In this document: piece after piece, positions 29,654 through 41,398 of the stretch
How positions within the stretch are numbered: position 1 is the stretch's first letter
How the letters are laid out: the number at the start of each line of letters is the position of its first letter
Assembly: GCA_016794525.1 (NCBI GenBank)
Contig: JAEUJY010000165.1
Coordinates: 1-64,000, forward strand
Origin: Myxococcales bacterium
GTDB taxonomy: Bacteria > Myxococcota_A > Polyangia > Haliangiales > Haliangiaceae
Length of the DNA stretch: 64,000 bases
Reading direction: 5' to 3'
Notes under the pieces: generated by a model
Told to the model about the DNA's origin: nothing
What the model saw: the letters and a program-made list of their open reading frames with translations, nothing else
Databases searched by the model: none
Position numbers and translations under genes: made by a program

Positions 29654-31729
29654 CTAGAACGCCTGGCGGTAGCCGACGATCAGCCGCGGCTTGTAGCGAT
29701 CGATCCCGTCGAGGGGCATCGCGAGGTCGACGCGGAACGGCTCGGCCGACAGCTGCGGCGTGAGGCTGCGCAGCCCGAGGCCGACGTCGTGGTGCAGGTC
29801 GACGGTGCGGACGGTGTTGCCGGCGCCGGCCAGCTCGTAGAACGCGACGAAGCCCCAGCGCAGCCCGAACGGCATCCGCACCGAGCCGGTGCGCAGCTCG
29901 CTCTGCCACACCAGCGCCCGGCGGCCGACGAACGCGCCGACCGGGAAGCCGCGCAGGCCGGCGTCGCCGCCGACGAAGATCCGCCGGTTGGCCTGCTCGC
30001 GGAAGAAGCCGGTGGCCTTGGCCTCCGACACCAGCCGCAGCCACGCCACCCGCGGCGTCACCAGCCGCAGCGACTGCGTCACGCTGCGATCGATCAGCGC
30101 GCCGTCGTCGAGGCGGGCGCCGACGCCGCCCGACGTCGTCAGCAGGCCGTCGCCGCCCAGCGGCACGGTCACGCCCTCCTCGAACGCCACCGTGCCGAAC
30201 GCGTTGTCCGAGCCGAGCCAGGTCGGCGCGACGCCGAGCACCAGCTGCACCCGCGGCCCGATGCGCACGCTCTCGGCGACGTCGAACGAGTCGACGTCGC
30301 GGTAGTCGCGGTAGCTGGCGGTGAACAGCTCGTAGCCGGCGAACACCCGGCCCGAGCGCTCCGAGCGCGGCATCACCTCGGCCGCGAAGTCGGCCCGCGC
30401 CGCGGCGTCGCCGGCGAAGTCGGCCAGGACCGACGGCCGCTCGCTCGACAGCTCGTAGCCGAGCTTGGGCCGGTGCTTCCAGCGCGCCCCCGACGAGCGC
30501 ACCACCTGCACGCTGGCCGACCACTGCCGGTCGCGGTACTGCCAGGGCAGCGCGTCGTCGCCCGGGGTCGACGGCGCGTCGTAGGTGCGCAGCACGTTGC
30601 CGCGGTAGCGGCGGACGATCGCGTTCTTGTGGCTCCACTCGCCGTAGACGCCCCAGGTCGTGGCCAGCGACCACAGCGGCCGGCTCACCGACACCGTGCT
30701 CTCGCTGCCCTCGAGCTCGTAGCTCTGGCGGTTCCACAGCGGGCCGCCGGCGGCGCGGACGTCGAGGTGGCGGCCGAACGCGTTCTTGTCGATGAACACC
30801 GGCCCCAGCGAGAAGGTCGCCTGGTCCATGCGGAACGCCAGCGCCGCCAGCGTGCGGCTGCCGAAGAAGTTGTTCTCCGACAGCGAGATCGTCAGGAACG
30901 TGAACGTGCCGTCCTGCAGCTCGCCGTTGTAGTTGGTGCGCAGGCTCCAGACGTCGCGGGTCACCACCAGCAGGTCGACCTCGTCGGGCGCGCCCGACGC
31001 TGGCCGCACCGCGACGATCACCGCCACCGAGGTGTTGAGCGGATCGCGCAGGTGGCGGATCGACTCGTCGATCTGGTCGGCGTCCCAGCGGTCGCCTGGC
31101 CCGAGCACCAGCTCGCGGCGGATCATCTTGGCCTTCGACCGCCAGTGGAAGAGGTTGGCCCAGCGCAGGAACGGCGTCTCGTCGCCGAACACCGGCAGCG
31201 TCGTCACCAGCACCTGCCCGATCCGCTTCCCCGTCGGCGCCGGATCGATCGCCAGCCCGCGCGCCACCAGCGCCCGCCGCAGCGACGCGCGCTCCAGCCC
31301 GCCCAGCAGCGCCACGGGATCGCAGGTCGGCGCGCGCTCCACGCACGCCGCCCGCATCGCCGCCCTCGCCTCGCCCTTCAAGACCGGATGCTCCGCGAGC
31401 GGATCGCCCGTGTTGCCCGCATCCGTGCCCGTGCCCGTGCCCGTGCCCGTGCCCGTGTCCGTGTCCGTGTCCGTCACCGATCCCGGTCCCGATCCCGATC
31501 CCGGATCGGGAGCCGGATCGGGAGCCGGATCGGGAGCCGGAGCCGGATCGGGAGCCGGATCGGGAGCCGGAGCCGGATCGGGAGCCGGAGCCGGAGCCGG
31601 AGCCGGAGTCGGACCCGGAGCCGGACTCGGAGCCGCCGTCCCCCCCGTCCCCTGCGCCGCGCTCCGCCCCGCCATCGCCCCCAGCGCGGCCACCACGACG
31701 ATCCAGCGCGCGCGGCCGAGCGACTTCAC
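29654..31729 (-). CDS. Outer-membrane BamA/Omp85-like barrel protein
   Basis: A 691-residue secreted protein. A signal peptide (about residues 1-25) is followed by a long Pro/Ala/Asp repeat linker and a Thr-Asp/Thr-Gly linker (about 30-105). Residues about 165-270 look like a POTRA-type domain (IGQVLVTTLPVFGDE, then RRELVLGPGDRWDADQIDESIRHLRD). The rest is a barrel of about 16 amphipathic strands typical of the D15 surface-antigen fold, ending in an aromatic residue (YRQAF). A GGAGG site and a TAGGAT hexamer lie upstream of GTG 31729. It may move proteins or lipids across the outer membrane. Confidence 0.85.
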   Translation of the reverse strand: MKSLGRARWIVVVAALGAMAGRSAAQGTGGTAAPSPAPGPTPAPAPAPAPDPAPAPDPAPDPAPAPDPAPDPAPDPGSGSGPGSVTDTDTDTGTGTGTGTGTDAGNTGDPLAEHPVLKGEARAAMRAACVERAPTCDPVALLGGLERASLRRALVARGLAIDPAPTGKRIGQVLVTTLPVFGDETPFLRWANLFHWRSKAKMIRRELVLGPGDRWDADQIDESIRHLRDPLNTSVAVIVAVRPASGAPDEVDLLVVTRDVWSLRTNYNGELQDGTFTFLTISLSENNFFGSRTLAALAFRMDQATFSLGPVFIDKNAFGRHLDVRAAGGPLWNRQSYELEGSESTVSVSRPLWSLATTWGVYGEWSHKNAIVRRYRGNVLRTYDAPSTPGDDALPWQYRDRQWSASVQVVRSSGARWKHRPKLGYELSSERPSVLADFAGDAAARADFAAEVMPRSERSGRVFAGYELFTASYRDYRDVDSFDVAESVRIGPRVQLVLGVAPTWLGSDNAFGTVAFEEGVTVPLGGDGLLTTSGGVGARLDDGALIDRSVTQSLRLVTPRVAWLRLVSEAKATGFFREQANRRIFVGGDAGLRGFPVGAFVGRRALVWQSELRTGSVRMPFGLRWGFVAFYELAGAGNTVRTVDLHHDVGLGLRSLTPQLSAEPFRVDLAMPLDGIDRYKPRLIVGYRQAF
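31423..31632 (-). repeat. Hexa- and dodecanucleotide tract encoding the barrel protein linker
   Basis: CCGTGC/CCGTGT hexamers run from about 31423 to 31475 and encode the Thr-Asp/Thr-Gly tract. CGGGAGCCGGAT-type 12-mers and GAGCCG hexamers fill 31501-31632 and encode the Pro-Ala-Pro-Asp tract. Copy number could vary in frame without breaking the gene. Confidence 0.85.
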
Positions 31730-31824
31730 GGACCTCCGATCCTACCCGCCTCCGATCGGCGGCGGAACCAGCCTCGTCACTCACTTGCGCTCGCCGTGAC
31801 GCCCACCGCACCGACCCGCGGCAG

Positions 31825-31830
31825 TACAAT
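31825..31830 (+). promoter_or_regulatory. -10 element TACAAT before the kinase gene
   Basis: TACAAT is the best -10 in the window and ends 9 bases before GTG 31840. There is no matching -35 at 16-18 bp. The opposite strand has TAGGAT at 31739-31744 for the barrel gene, making a compact divergent promoter region. Confidence 0.5.
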
Positions 31831-31839
31831 CGGCGCCAC

Positions 31840-33696
31840 GTGTACTGCCCGGTCTGTCGATCCGAGTACCCCGAGGGGTGGAAGCGGTGCCCGACCGACG
31901 AGGCGCAGCTGCTCCGCGGGCCGACCGTCGGCAAGTACAAGATCGATCGGGTGATCGGCCAGGGCGGGATGGGCGCGGTCTACCGCGCCGAGAACCCCGA
32001 CACCCAGACCCAGGTCGCGGTCAAGCTGCTCCACGGCGGCAGCGCCGGCCAGGAGCAGGCCCGGGCCCGGTTCCAGCGCGAGGCGGCGGCGGTGGCCGCG
32101 CTGCGCACCCGCCACGTCGTGTCGATCCACGACTTCGGCAACGACGTCGACGGCACGCTGTACCTGGTGATGGAGCTGCTCGAGGGCCACACGCTGCGCA
32201 AGGAGATCGCGCGGCCGCCCGACGCGATGCCGATCGGCCGGGTCAACCTGGTGCTCGACGGCGTGCTGCGCGGCCTGGGCGCGGCCCACCGCGCCGGCAT
32301 CGTCCACCGCGACCTCAAGCCGGAGAACGTCTTCATCGCCCGGACCGACGACGGCGAGGTGACCAAGCTGCTCGACTTCGGCGTCGCGCGCACCGCCGCC
32401 GCGACGACGCTGACCCAGTCGGGCGCGCTGATGGGCACGCCGGCGTACATGGCCCCCGAACAGATCGCCGGCAACCGCGGCGAGATCGGGCCCTGGAGCG
32501 ACGTCTACGCGGTCGGCGTGATCCTCTACGAGATGCTGGCCGGCGTCGCGCCGTTCGCCGCCGACTCGATGACCGAGATCCTGTCGAAGGTGCTGTCGCG
32601 CGATCTGGCGCCGCTGCGCAGCGTCCGCGCCGGCCTGCCCGAGGCGGTCTACCAGCTGTGCGAGCGCGCGCTGGCCGACGCCGCCGGCGACCGCTTCGCC
32701 GACGCCGACGCGATGCGCGACGCCTGGGCCGCGGCGTTCGCGACCTTCCCCGCCGACGTGCGCGCGGCGCCGGTGCCGCGCTTCGGCGGCGATCGCGGCG
32801 GCGGCGAGATGGCGTCGGCGCCGACCGCGGCGGCGACCGCGTCGGGCACGCCCGGGCCCGAGCGCCGGCGCGAGCGCCAGCAGGACCTGCGGTCGCAAGA
32901 TCGCAGCGCCGCCGAGCACCCGTCGACGCGCACGCCGTCGCGGCGCGGCCTGCTGGTCGCCGCGGGCGGCGTCGCCGCGGCGGTGGTGTCGGTCATCGCG
33001 GTCACCGGCCGCAGCGGCCAGCACCGCGGCACGACGGCGCCGATCGACGCCGCGCCCGCGCTCGACGCCGCGCCGGCCCTGCCGCTCGACGCCGGCCCGC
33101 CCCTCGACATGGTGGCGCTGCCCGGCGGCGCGTTCACGATGGGCTCGCCGCCCGACGTCGTGAAGCGCTACCCGTCGGCGCTGGCGGCCCAGACCACCGA
33201 GGTCGCGGCGTTCCTGCTCGATCGCCACGAGATGACGGCGATCGAGCTGGCCAGCGCGCTCGGCCGCGCCCCTGGCCCGAACGATCAGCCCGACCTGCCG
33301 GCGCGCGCCGTGACCTGGGCCGACGCGCAGCGCGCGTGCGCGGCGCTCGGCAAGCGCCTGCCGACCGAGGCCGAGTGGGAGTACGCCGCCCGGCGCAGCC
33401 CGCTGGCGATCGGCGACGCGGTGCTGCGGCGGCCCGGCGTCGACGGGCCGGCCGCCGTCGGCAGCCACCCCGGCGACTGCACGACCGACGGCGTCTGCGA
33501 CCTGCTCGGCAACCTGATGGAGTGGACCAGCGACGGCACGCCCGCGGCGCGGATCGCCCGCGGCGCGTCGTACGGGGTCGGCCCGATCGACCCGTGGTAC
33601 GCGACGGTCGCGGCGCGCACCGCGGTGCCGCCCGATCGCGTCGACCCCGAGCTGGGCGTGCGCTGCGCGGCCGACGCGCCGCGGAGGACGCGGTGA
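31840..33696 (+). CDS. Ser/Thr protein kinase with FGE-sulfatase-like C-terminal domain
   Basis: A 618-residue membrane-anchored kinase. A short zinc-ribbon-like start (CPVCRSEYPEGWKRCP) precedes the kinase domain (about residues 30-295) with GQGGMGAVY, VAVKLL, HRDLKPENV, DFGVA and MAPEQ; all catalytic residues are present. A Ser/Arg-rich juxtamembrane stretch leads to one membrane helix (about 368-388). An Asp/Ala/Pro linker then leads to an FGE-sulfatase domain (about 425-610) with LPGGAFTMGSPP and KRLPTEAEWEYAAR. The domain outside the membrane may sense or bind a ligand. The Sel1 protein gene overlaps its stop (GTGA). Confidence 0.9.
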   Translation: MYCPVCRSEYPEGWKRCPTDEAQLLRGPTVGKYKIDRVIGQGGMGAVYRAENPDTQTQVAVKLLHGGSAGQEQARARFQREAAAVAALRTRHVVSIHDFGNDVDGTLYLVMELLEGHTLRKEIARPPDAMPIGRVNLVLDGVLRGLGAAHRAGIVHRDLKPENVFIARTDDGEVTKLLDFGVARTAAATTLTQSGALMGTPAYMAPEQIAGNRGEIGPWSDVYAVGVILYEMLAGVAPFAADSMTEILSKVLSRDLAPLRSVRAGLPEAVYQLCERALADAAGDRFADADAMRDAWAAAFATFPADVRAAPVPRFGGDRGGGEMASAPTAAATASGTPGPERRRERQQDLRSQDRSAAEHPSTRTPSRRGLLVAAGGVAAAVVSVIAVTGRSGQHRGTTAPIDAAPALDAAPALPLDAGPPLDMVALPGGAFTMGSPPDVVKRYPSALAAQTTEVAAFLLDRHEMTAIELASALGRAPGPNDQPDLPARAVTWADAQRACAALGKRLPTEAEWEYAARRSPLAIGDAVLRRPGVDGPAAVGSHPGDCTTDGVCDLLGNLMEWTSDGTPAARIARGASYGVGPIDPWYATVAARTAVPPDRVDPELGVRCAADAPRRTR

Positions 33697-36461
33697 CCGC
33701 GCGCGCGTGGGCGCTGGCCGCGGTCCTGCTGCCGCTCCTGCTCACGATCGGCGCCGCCCCGGCGCGCGCCGTCGATCGCGACTGCCCCGCCGATCAGGCC
33801 TGGAGCCCGAACCTCGGCGCGTGCGTCGCGCGCCAGGCCACGCCCAAGGCCAGCCCGTCGGCGCGCTACTACGACGCCAGCGCCCGGCTCGATCGCGGCA
33901 CCGCCGCCGAGGCGGCCAAGGCCGTCGGCATCCTCACCGCGACCTGCGGGGCGCGCCACGCGCCGTCGTGCACGCTGCTCGGCTTCGTGCTCGAGCGCGG
34001 CCGCGCCGGCGCCCGCGATCCGGCCGCCGCCGTCGAGCGCTACCAGCGCGGCTGCGAGCTCGGCGACGCCGACGGCTGCCTCGGCGCGGCCAGCGTCTGG
34101 GCGCTGGGCCTCACCGGCGATCCCCAGCCGGCCAAGGCGATCGCGCCGCTCACCCGCGCCTGCGCGCTGGGCAGCGGCCGCGGCTGCTACGTGCTGGCCG
34201 ACAAGTACGCGGTCGCGCTCGGCGTGCCCGAGGACGATCGCCAGGCGGCGACGCTCTACGCCCAGGCGCTGGCCCGGCTGTCGACCGAGTGTCCGGGTTC
34301 CGGACCGTCCTGCTACTACCTGGGGCTGGCCTACCGCGACGGCAACGGCGTCGCGACCGACGCCGTCGCCGCGGCCCGCGCGTTCGCCACCGGCTGCGAC
34401 GGCGCCAGCGGCGCGGCGTGCTTCGCGCTCGGCGAGCTGTACCGCGACGGCGCGCTCGGCGACGGCGAGCGCCCGCGCGCCCTCGACTACTTCGATCGCA
34501 GCTGCCAGCGCTACGACAACGCCGACGGCTGCCACGCCGCCGGCGCGATCCTGGCCGCGCGCGACGACGCCGATCCGGCGCGGCTGACCGGGCTGGCCGA
34601 GCGCGCGTGCCAGCTGTCGACCGCCGCCTGCGACCTGGCCGCGTTCCTGTACGCCACCGGCAAGGGCGGCGCCAAGGACGAGGCCCGAGCCACCCACGCC
34701 TACGTCACCGCCTGCCAGGCCGGCAACGCCACCGCGTGCTCGGCGGCGGCCGCCCGCATCGCCCACGGCGCCGGCGTGCCCGCCGACGGCCCGCTCGCGG
34801 TGCGGATCTGGGAGCGCGCGTGCGAGACCGGCTCGGGCAGCGACTGCTACCAGGCCGCGCTGGCGCACCAGGGCGGCGAGCTGGTCCCCGCCGATCCGGC
34901 GCGCGCGCTGGCGCTGCTCGAGCTGGGCTGCGTCCGCAAGAGCGCCGCCGCGTGCGAGGACGCCGCGCTGGCCCGGCTCGACGGCGTCGGCGGCGAGGCC
35001 GACGTCGCGCGCGCGACCAACCTGTTCGACATCGGCTGCGCGCTGGGGCGCGGCGAGACCTGCACCGCGTGGGGCGACGCGCTGCGCGACGGCGACGGCG
35101 TCACCGCCGACCGCGCCGCTGCGCTGGTGGCCTACCAGCGCGGGTGCGCCGCCGCGATCCCCGACGGCGCCGCCTGCGCCGCGCTGGCCGAGCTCACCGA
35201 CGACCGCCTCGCCGGGCTCGGCGCGGCCGCCCGCGCCTGCCGCCTCGGGGACGCCCGCGCGTGCGAGGCGCTCGACGACCGGGCCCGCGCCGCCAAGGCC
35301 GACGACGCCACCCGCCAGGCCACGGTCGCGACGCTGACCGAGGGCTGCGCCGCGACGCCGCCGGTCGAGGCCGCGTGCACGACGCTCGCCGGCCTGTACG
35401 GCTACGGCGGCTACCTGGTCACCGCCCAACCGAGCCGCGGCCACGCGCTCGCGCTCGACGCGTGCCGCCGCGGCGCCCGCGAGGCGTGCCTGTTCGCCGC
35501 CGACGATCTGGCGAGCGGCGCCGGCGTGGTGGCCGACGCCGGGGCGGCGCGCGGCCTGTACGCCGAGCTGTGCGACGCCGACGTGCCGACCGCGTGCTTC
35601 CGGCTCGGCACGCTCTTGGTCGACGACGATCGCGCGACCGACGCCGCGCGGCTGTTCGCGCGCGCCTGCGACGACGGCCTCGCCAGCGCGTGCGCCAGCC
35701 TCGGCTTCGCCGCGTACACCGGCCGCGGCGTCGACTGGGACGTCGCCCGCGCCCGCGCGCTGTACCAGCAGGCGTGCGACGCCGGCGACCCGTGGGGCTG
35801 CGCCAACCTCGGCGAGCTGGAGGAGCTGGGCGTCGGCGCGCCGCCGGATCCCGCCGCGGCCCGCGCGCACTACCAGGCCGCCTGCGGCGACGCCGGGTCC
35901 GCCGGCTGCGCCCGGCTGGCGCTGGCGCTCGAGGCCAGCGACCCGACCGCCGCGCGCGCCCACGCCGCGCGCGCTTGCGACGACGGCGATCCGCTCGGCT
36001 GCGCCGCCGCGGCCCGGCTGACCACCGCCGACCCGCCGGCGCGGGCGCGGCTGGCGCAGCGCGCCTACGATCTCGCCGAGGCCCAGGCCGCGACCAACCC
36101 GTACGCCGCGTACCTGCTCGGCCGGTTCGCCGCCGACGGCGTCGGCACCGCGCGCGATCGGGCGGCCAGCGAACGCTGGTTCGATCGCGCGTGCGTCGGC
36201 CGCGATCCCAACGGCTGCCTGGCCGCCGGCGCCGCCCACGCCGACGCCGCCCGCGGCGATCAGGCGGTGGCCGCGTACGATCGCGCGTGCGCGGCCGGCG
36301 TCGCCCGCGGCTGCGAGCTGGCCGCGTCGGTGCGCCGCCGGCTGCCGCTCGGCGTCCGCGGCTGCGCGTGCCGCAGCGGCGGCGAGCCGCGCGATCTGGC
36401 GATCGCCGCGCTGGCCGCGGCCGCGCTGCTCATCCGCCGGCGGCGCGCGCGGCCAGCGTGA
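33693..36461 (+). CDS. Cys-rich Sel1-repeat surface protein with MYXO-CTERM-like tail
   Basis: A 922-residue secreted protein with a signal peptide ending near APARA. Almost the whole mature chain consists of Sel1-like helical repeats, each carrying paired Cys (for example GCELGDADGCLGAAS, ACALGSGRGCYVLA, SCQRYDNADGCHAAG), as in the disulfide-stapled Hcp proteins of Helicobacter. The C-terminus has GCACRSGG, a hydrophobic helix and an Arg-rich end (LLIRRRRARPA), matching the MYXO-CTERM sorting pattern. It starts at a GTG overlapping the kinase stop, so it is probably the partner of that kinase system on the cell surface. Confidence 0.88.
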   Translation: MTARAWALAAVLLPLLLTIGAAPARAVDRDCPADQAWSPNLGACVARQATPKASPSARYYDASARLDRGTAAEAAKAVGILTATCGARHAPSCTLLGFVLERGRAGARDPAAAVERYQRGCELGDADGCLGAASVWALGLTGDPQPAKAIAPLTRACALGSGRGCYVLADKYAVALGVPEDDRQAATLYAQALARLSTECPGSGPSCYYLGLAYRDGNGVATDAVAAARAFATGCDGASGAACFALGELYRDGALGDGERPRALDYFDRSCQRYDNADGCHAAGAILAARDDADPARLTGLAERACQLSTAACDLAAFLYATGKGGAKDEARATHAYVTACQAGNATACSAAAARIAHGAGVPADGPLAVRIWERACETGSGSDCYQAALAHQGGELVPADPARALALLELGCVRKSAAACEDAALARLDGVGGEADVARATNLFDIGCALGRGETCTAWGDALRDGDGVTADRAAALVAYQRGCAAAIPDGAACAALAELTDDRLAGLGAAARACRLGDARACEALDDRARAAKADDATRQATVATLTEGCAATPPVEAACTTLAGLYGYGGYLVTAQPSRGHALALDACRRGAREACLFAADDLASGAGVVADAGAARGLYAELCDADVPTACFRLGTLLVDDDRATDAARLFARACDDGLASACASLGFAAYTGRGVDWDVARARALYQQACDAGDPWGCANLGELEELGVGAPPDPAAARAHYQAACGDAGSAGCARLALALEASDPTAARAHAARACDDGDPLGCAAAARLTTADPPARARLAQRAYDLAEAQAATNPYAAYLLGRFAADGVGTARDRAASERWFDRACVGRDPNGCLAAGAAHADAARGDQAVAAYDRACAAGVARGCELAASVRRRLPLGVRGCACRSGGEPRDLAIAALAAAALLIRRRRARPA

Positions 36462-37299
36462 CCCGCGGGCGGCGCGCCAGGTCGGCGATCGTCGTCGCCG
36501 GCGCCGTCACGCCCGACGCGTCGAGCAGCGCCGCCACCGCCGGCCCCTGATCGTGGCCGTGCTCGACGGCGATCCAACCGCCGGGCGCCAGCCGCGCCGC
36601 CAGCCCGGCGACGATCCGCCGGTAGAAGCCCAGCCCGTCGGCGCCGCCGTCGAGCGCCAGCCGCGGCTCGCGCTGCACCTCGCGATCGAGGCCGGCCAGC
36701 TCGGCCTCGCGGATGTAGGGCGGGTTCGAGACGATCAGGTCGAACACCTCGTCGCCGACCGGCGCCCACAGGTCGCCGACCCGCACCTCGACCCGCTCAC
36801 CGACCTGGTGGCGCGCGACGTTGCGGCTCGCCACCGCCGCCGCCGCCGCCGACACGTCGGTGGCCAGCATCGTCAGGCCGGGCAGCTCGCGCGCCAGCGT
36901 GATCGCCAAGATCCCCGAGCCGGTGCACAGGTCCAGGCCGCGCCGCGGCCGCGCCTTGTCGGCGCCCAGGCGATCGAGCACCGCCTGCACCACCGTCTCG
37001 GTGTCCGAGCGCGGGATCAGCACGTCGGGTGACACCTCGAACGACCGCGACCAGAACTCTTGCTCGCCCACCAGGTACGCCAGCGGCTCGCCGCCCAGCC
37101 GGCGCTTGATCAGCCCGCGCGCCGACGCCAGCTCCTCCTCGCCGAGCGGGCGATCGAAGCCGGTGTAGAGCTGCATGCGGGTGCAGCCCAGCGCGTGGGC
37201 CAGGAGCACCTGGGCCTCGAGGCGCGCGCCGACGATGCCGGCGTCGGTGAAACGCTTGGTCGTCCAGTCGAGCACCGCCGCGGTGGTCCAGGTGGTCAA
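36430..37299 (-). CDS. prmC: Release factor glutamine methyltransferase
   Basis: A 289-residue SAM-dependent enzyme that methylates the GGQ glutamine of release factors. The N-terminal helical domain has ARLEAQVLLAHALGC and EPLAYLVGEQEFW. The catalytic domain has LDLCTGSGILAITLA and the signature SNPPYI. TTG 37299 is the start: it overlaps the glycerate kinase stop and leads directly into the family N-terminus. The 3' end overlaps the convergent Sel1 gene by 32 bases. Confidence 0.92.
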   Translation of the reverse strand: MTTWTTAAVLDWTTKRFTDAGIVGARLEAQVLLAHALGCTRMQLYTGFDRPLGEEELASARGLIKRRLGGEPLAYLVGEQEFWSRSFEVSPDVLIPRSDTETVVQAVLDRLGADKARPRRGLDLCTGSGILAITLARELPGLTMLATDVSAAAAAVASRNVARHQVGERVEVRVGDLWAPVGDEVFDLIVSNPPYIREAELAGLDREVQREPRLALDGGADGLGFYRRIVAGLAARLAPGGWIAVEHGHDQGPAVAALLDASGVTAPATTIADLARRPRVTLAARAAGG

Positions 37300-38435
37300 G
37301 GCCCCTCACGTACCACGGCCGCCGGCCGCGCGATCACGACCAGGTCGGCGTGGTTGATCCCGGTCGGCCCGGTGCTGAGCGCGTCGCCGATCGCCGCCAG
37401 CACCGCCCCCGAGTCGTGGCCGGCCAGCGCCGCCGCCGGATCCAGCCCGCGCGCCGCGGCCCGGGCCCACGAGCCGCCGTCGACGATGGCCCCGGCGTCG
37501 GGGCCGGTGCCGTCGACGCCGTCCGACGCGCCCACCAGCACCACCGCGTCGCCGCCCGCCAGCCAGCGCGCGCATCCCAGCGCCAGCTCGCTCGCCCGCC
37601 CGCCGCGCCCGACCGGCCCGGCCAGCCGCACGGTCCATTCGCCGCCGCCGACCCACCAGCCGCCCGGCGCCAGGCCCGCCGCCACCGCGCGCAGCGCCGC
37701 CTCGACCTCGGCCACGTCGCCGCACAGATCGCGATCGTGCAGGGTCGCCGTCGGCCCCGCCGCCCGCGCCGCCGCCCGCCGCAGGCTCGCCAGCCCGCTC
37801 ACCAGCACCACCTCGTCGCCGGGGCGCGCCGGGACCGTCGGCCCCGAGCCCACCACCGCCACGTCGTCGCCCGGCACGTCCGACACCACCAGCGTCAGCA
37901 CCCGCCCCGGGCACGCCGCCGCCAGCCGCCCGCCCTTGATCGCCGAGCGCGCCGTCCGGGCCGCGTTCAGCGCCGCGATCGGCGCGCCGCCGCGGGCCAC
38001 CGCCTGCACCGCCGCCACCTTGGCCGCGAGCGTCAGGCCCGGGGCCGGCACCGCCGCCAGCGCCGACGCACCGCCCGAGATCAGCACCAGCAGCGTCGCG
38101 TCCGCCGCGACCCCGGCCGCGATCGCCAGCGCCGCGCGCCCCGCCGCCTCGCTGCGCGCGTCGGGCACCGGGTGCGCCGCGGCCCGCACGTCGAAGCGCG
38201 CCAGCGCCGCTGGCACCGCCGCCCCGTCGGGGTGGATCACCAGCGCGTCGATCAGCGCGGGCCCCAGCGCCGCCACCGCGCCCGCCGCCATCGCCGGCGC
38301 CGCCTTGCCGATCGCGATCGCCGTCACCGGGCCCGCCAGCGAACGGCCGGCCAGCGCCGCGCGCACCGCCGCCGCCGGATCGCACGCCGCGATCGCGTCC
38401 GCGAACACCGAGGCCAGCCGCGCGCGCAGATCCAC
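37296..38435 (-). CDS. Glycerate 2-kinase, GckA/MOFRL family
   Basis: A 379-residue kinase that converts glycerate to 2-phosphoglycerate. The N-terminal GckA domain has AIAIGKAAPAMAAGAV, VIHPDG and SGGASALAAVPAPGLTL, and VVSDVPGDDVAVVGSGPT. The C-terminal MOFRL domain has GWWVGGGEWTVRL and LVGASDGVDGTGPDAGAIVDG. The protein is slightly shorter than many family members and strongly Ala-rich. The GTG 38435 lies 6 bases after TACCCT, which fits a leaderless start. It is followed by prmC with a 4-base overlap. Confidence 0.88.
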   Translation of the reverse strand: MDLRARLASVFADAIAACDPAAAVRAALAGRSLAGPVTAIAIGKAAPAMAAGAVAALGPALIDALVIHPDGAAVPAALARFDVRAAAHPVPDARSEAAGRAALAIAAGVAADATLLVLISGGASALAAVPAPGLTLAAKVAAVQAVARGGAPIAALNAARTARSAIKGGRLAAACPGRVLTLVVSDVPGDDVAVVGSGPTVPARPGDEVVLVSGLASLRRAAARAAGPTATLHDRDLCGDVAEVEAALRAVAAGLAPGGWWVGGGEWTVRLAGPVGRGGRASELALGCARWLAGGDAVVLVGASDGVDGTGPDAGAIVDGGSWARAAARGLDPAAALAGHDSGAVLAAIGDALSTGPTGINHADLVVIARPAAVVREGP

Positions 38436-38507
38436 GCGCCGAGGGTAGCGTCGATCACAGTCGGATGGCCGGTCGTGCGCCGCGACCGGTGATAAGGTCC
38501 GGCCCGC

Positions 38508-41126
<2,619 letters not shown>

Positions 41127-41398
41127 ACGCGGCGCGGCGCGGCCACGCGCCCCGGGCGCGGGACGCGAGCACGACGGGATCGTAGCGCGGCGAGGCGCGA
41201 CGCGCACGCGAATCGCGAAACTGGCGAGGGAGGCGGGTGTCCTACCCGACATGGCCGTCGGTAGACCTCGGGGCGCGTCGGTGCGTCGAATGAAGGTGCT
41301 ATGCTCCGCGTTGACGGTGTCAGAGCCTTGCGGAATGTCGGCGCGGTCTGAACGGTCGAACATGGGGCGGCCGCTGCCCCGCCCAGGAGTCGTACGCC
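41127..41398. other. Intergenic region upstream of the MoxR/VWA operon
   Basis: These 272 bases hold no convincing gene. A possible promoter, TTGACG (41311-41316) with AATGTC 17 bp downstream, would leave a leader of about 55 bases before ATG 41399, which has a CAGGAG ribosome-binding site. The stretch just after the glycosyltransferase gene is plain GC-rich DNA. Confidence 0.4.
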
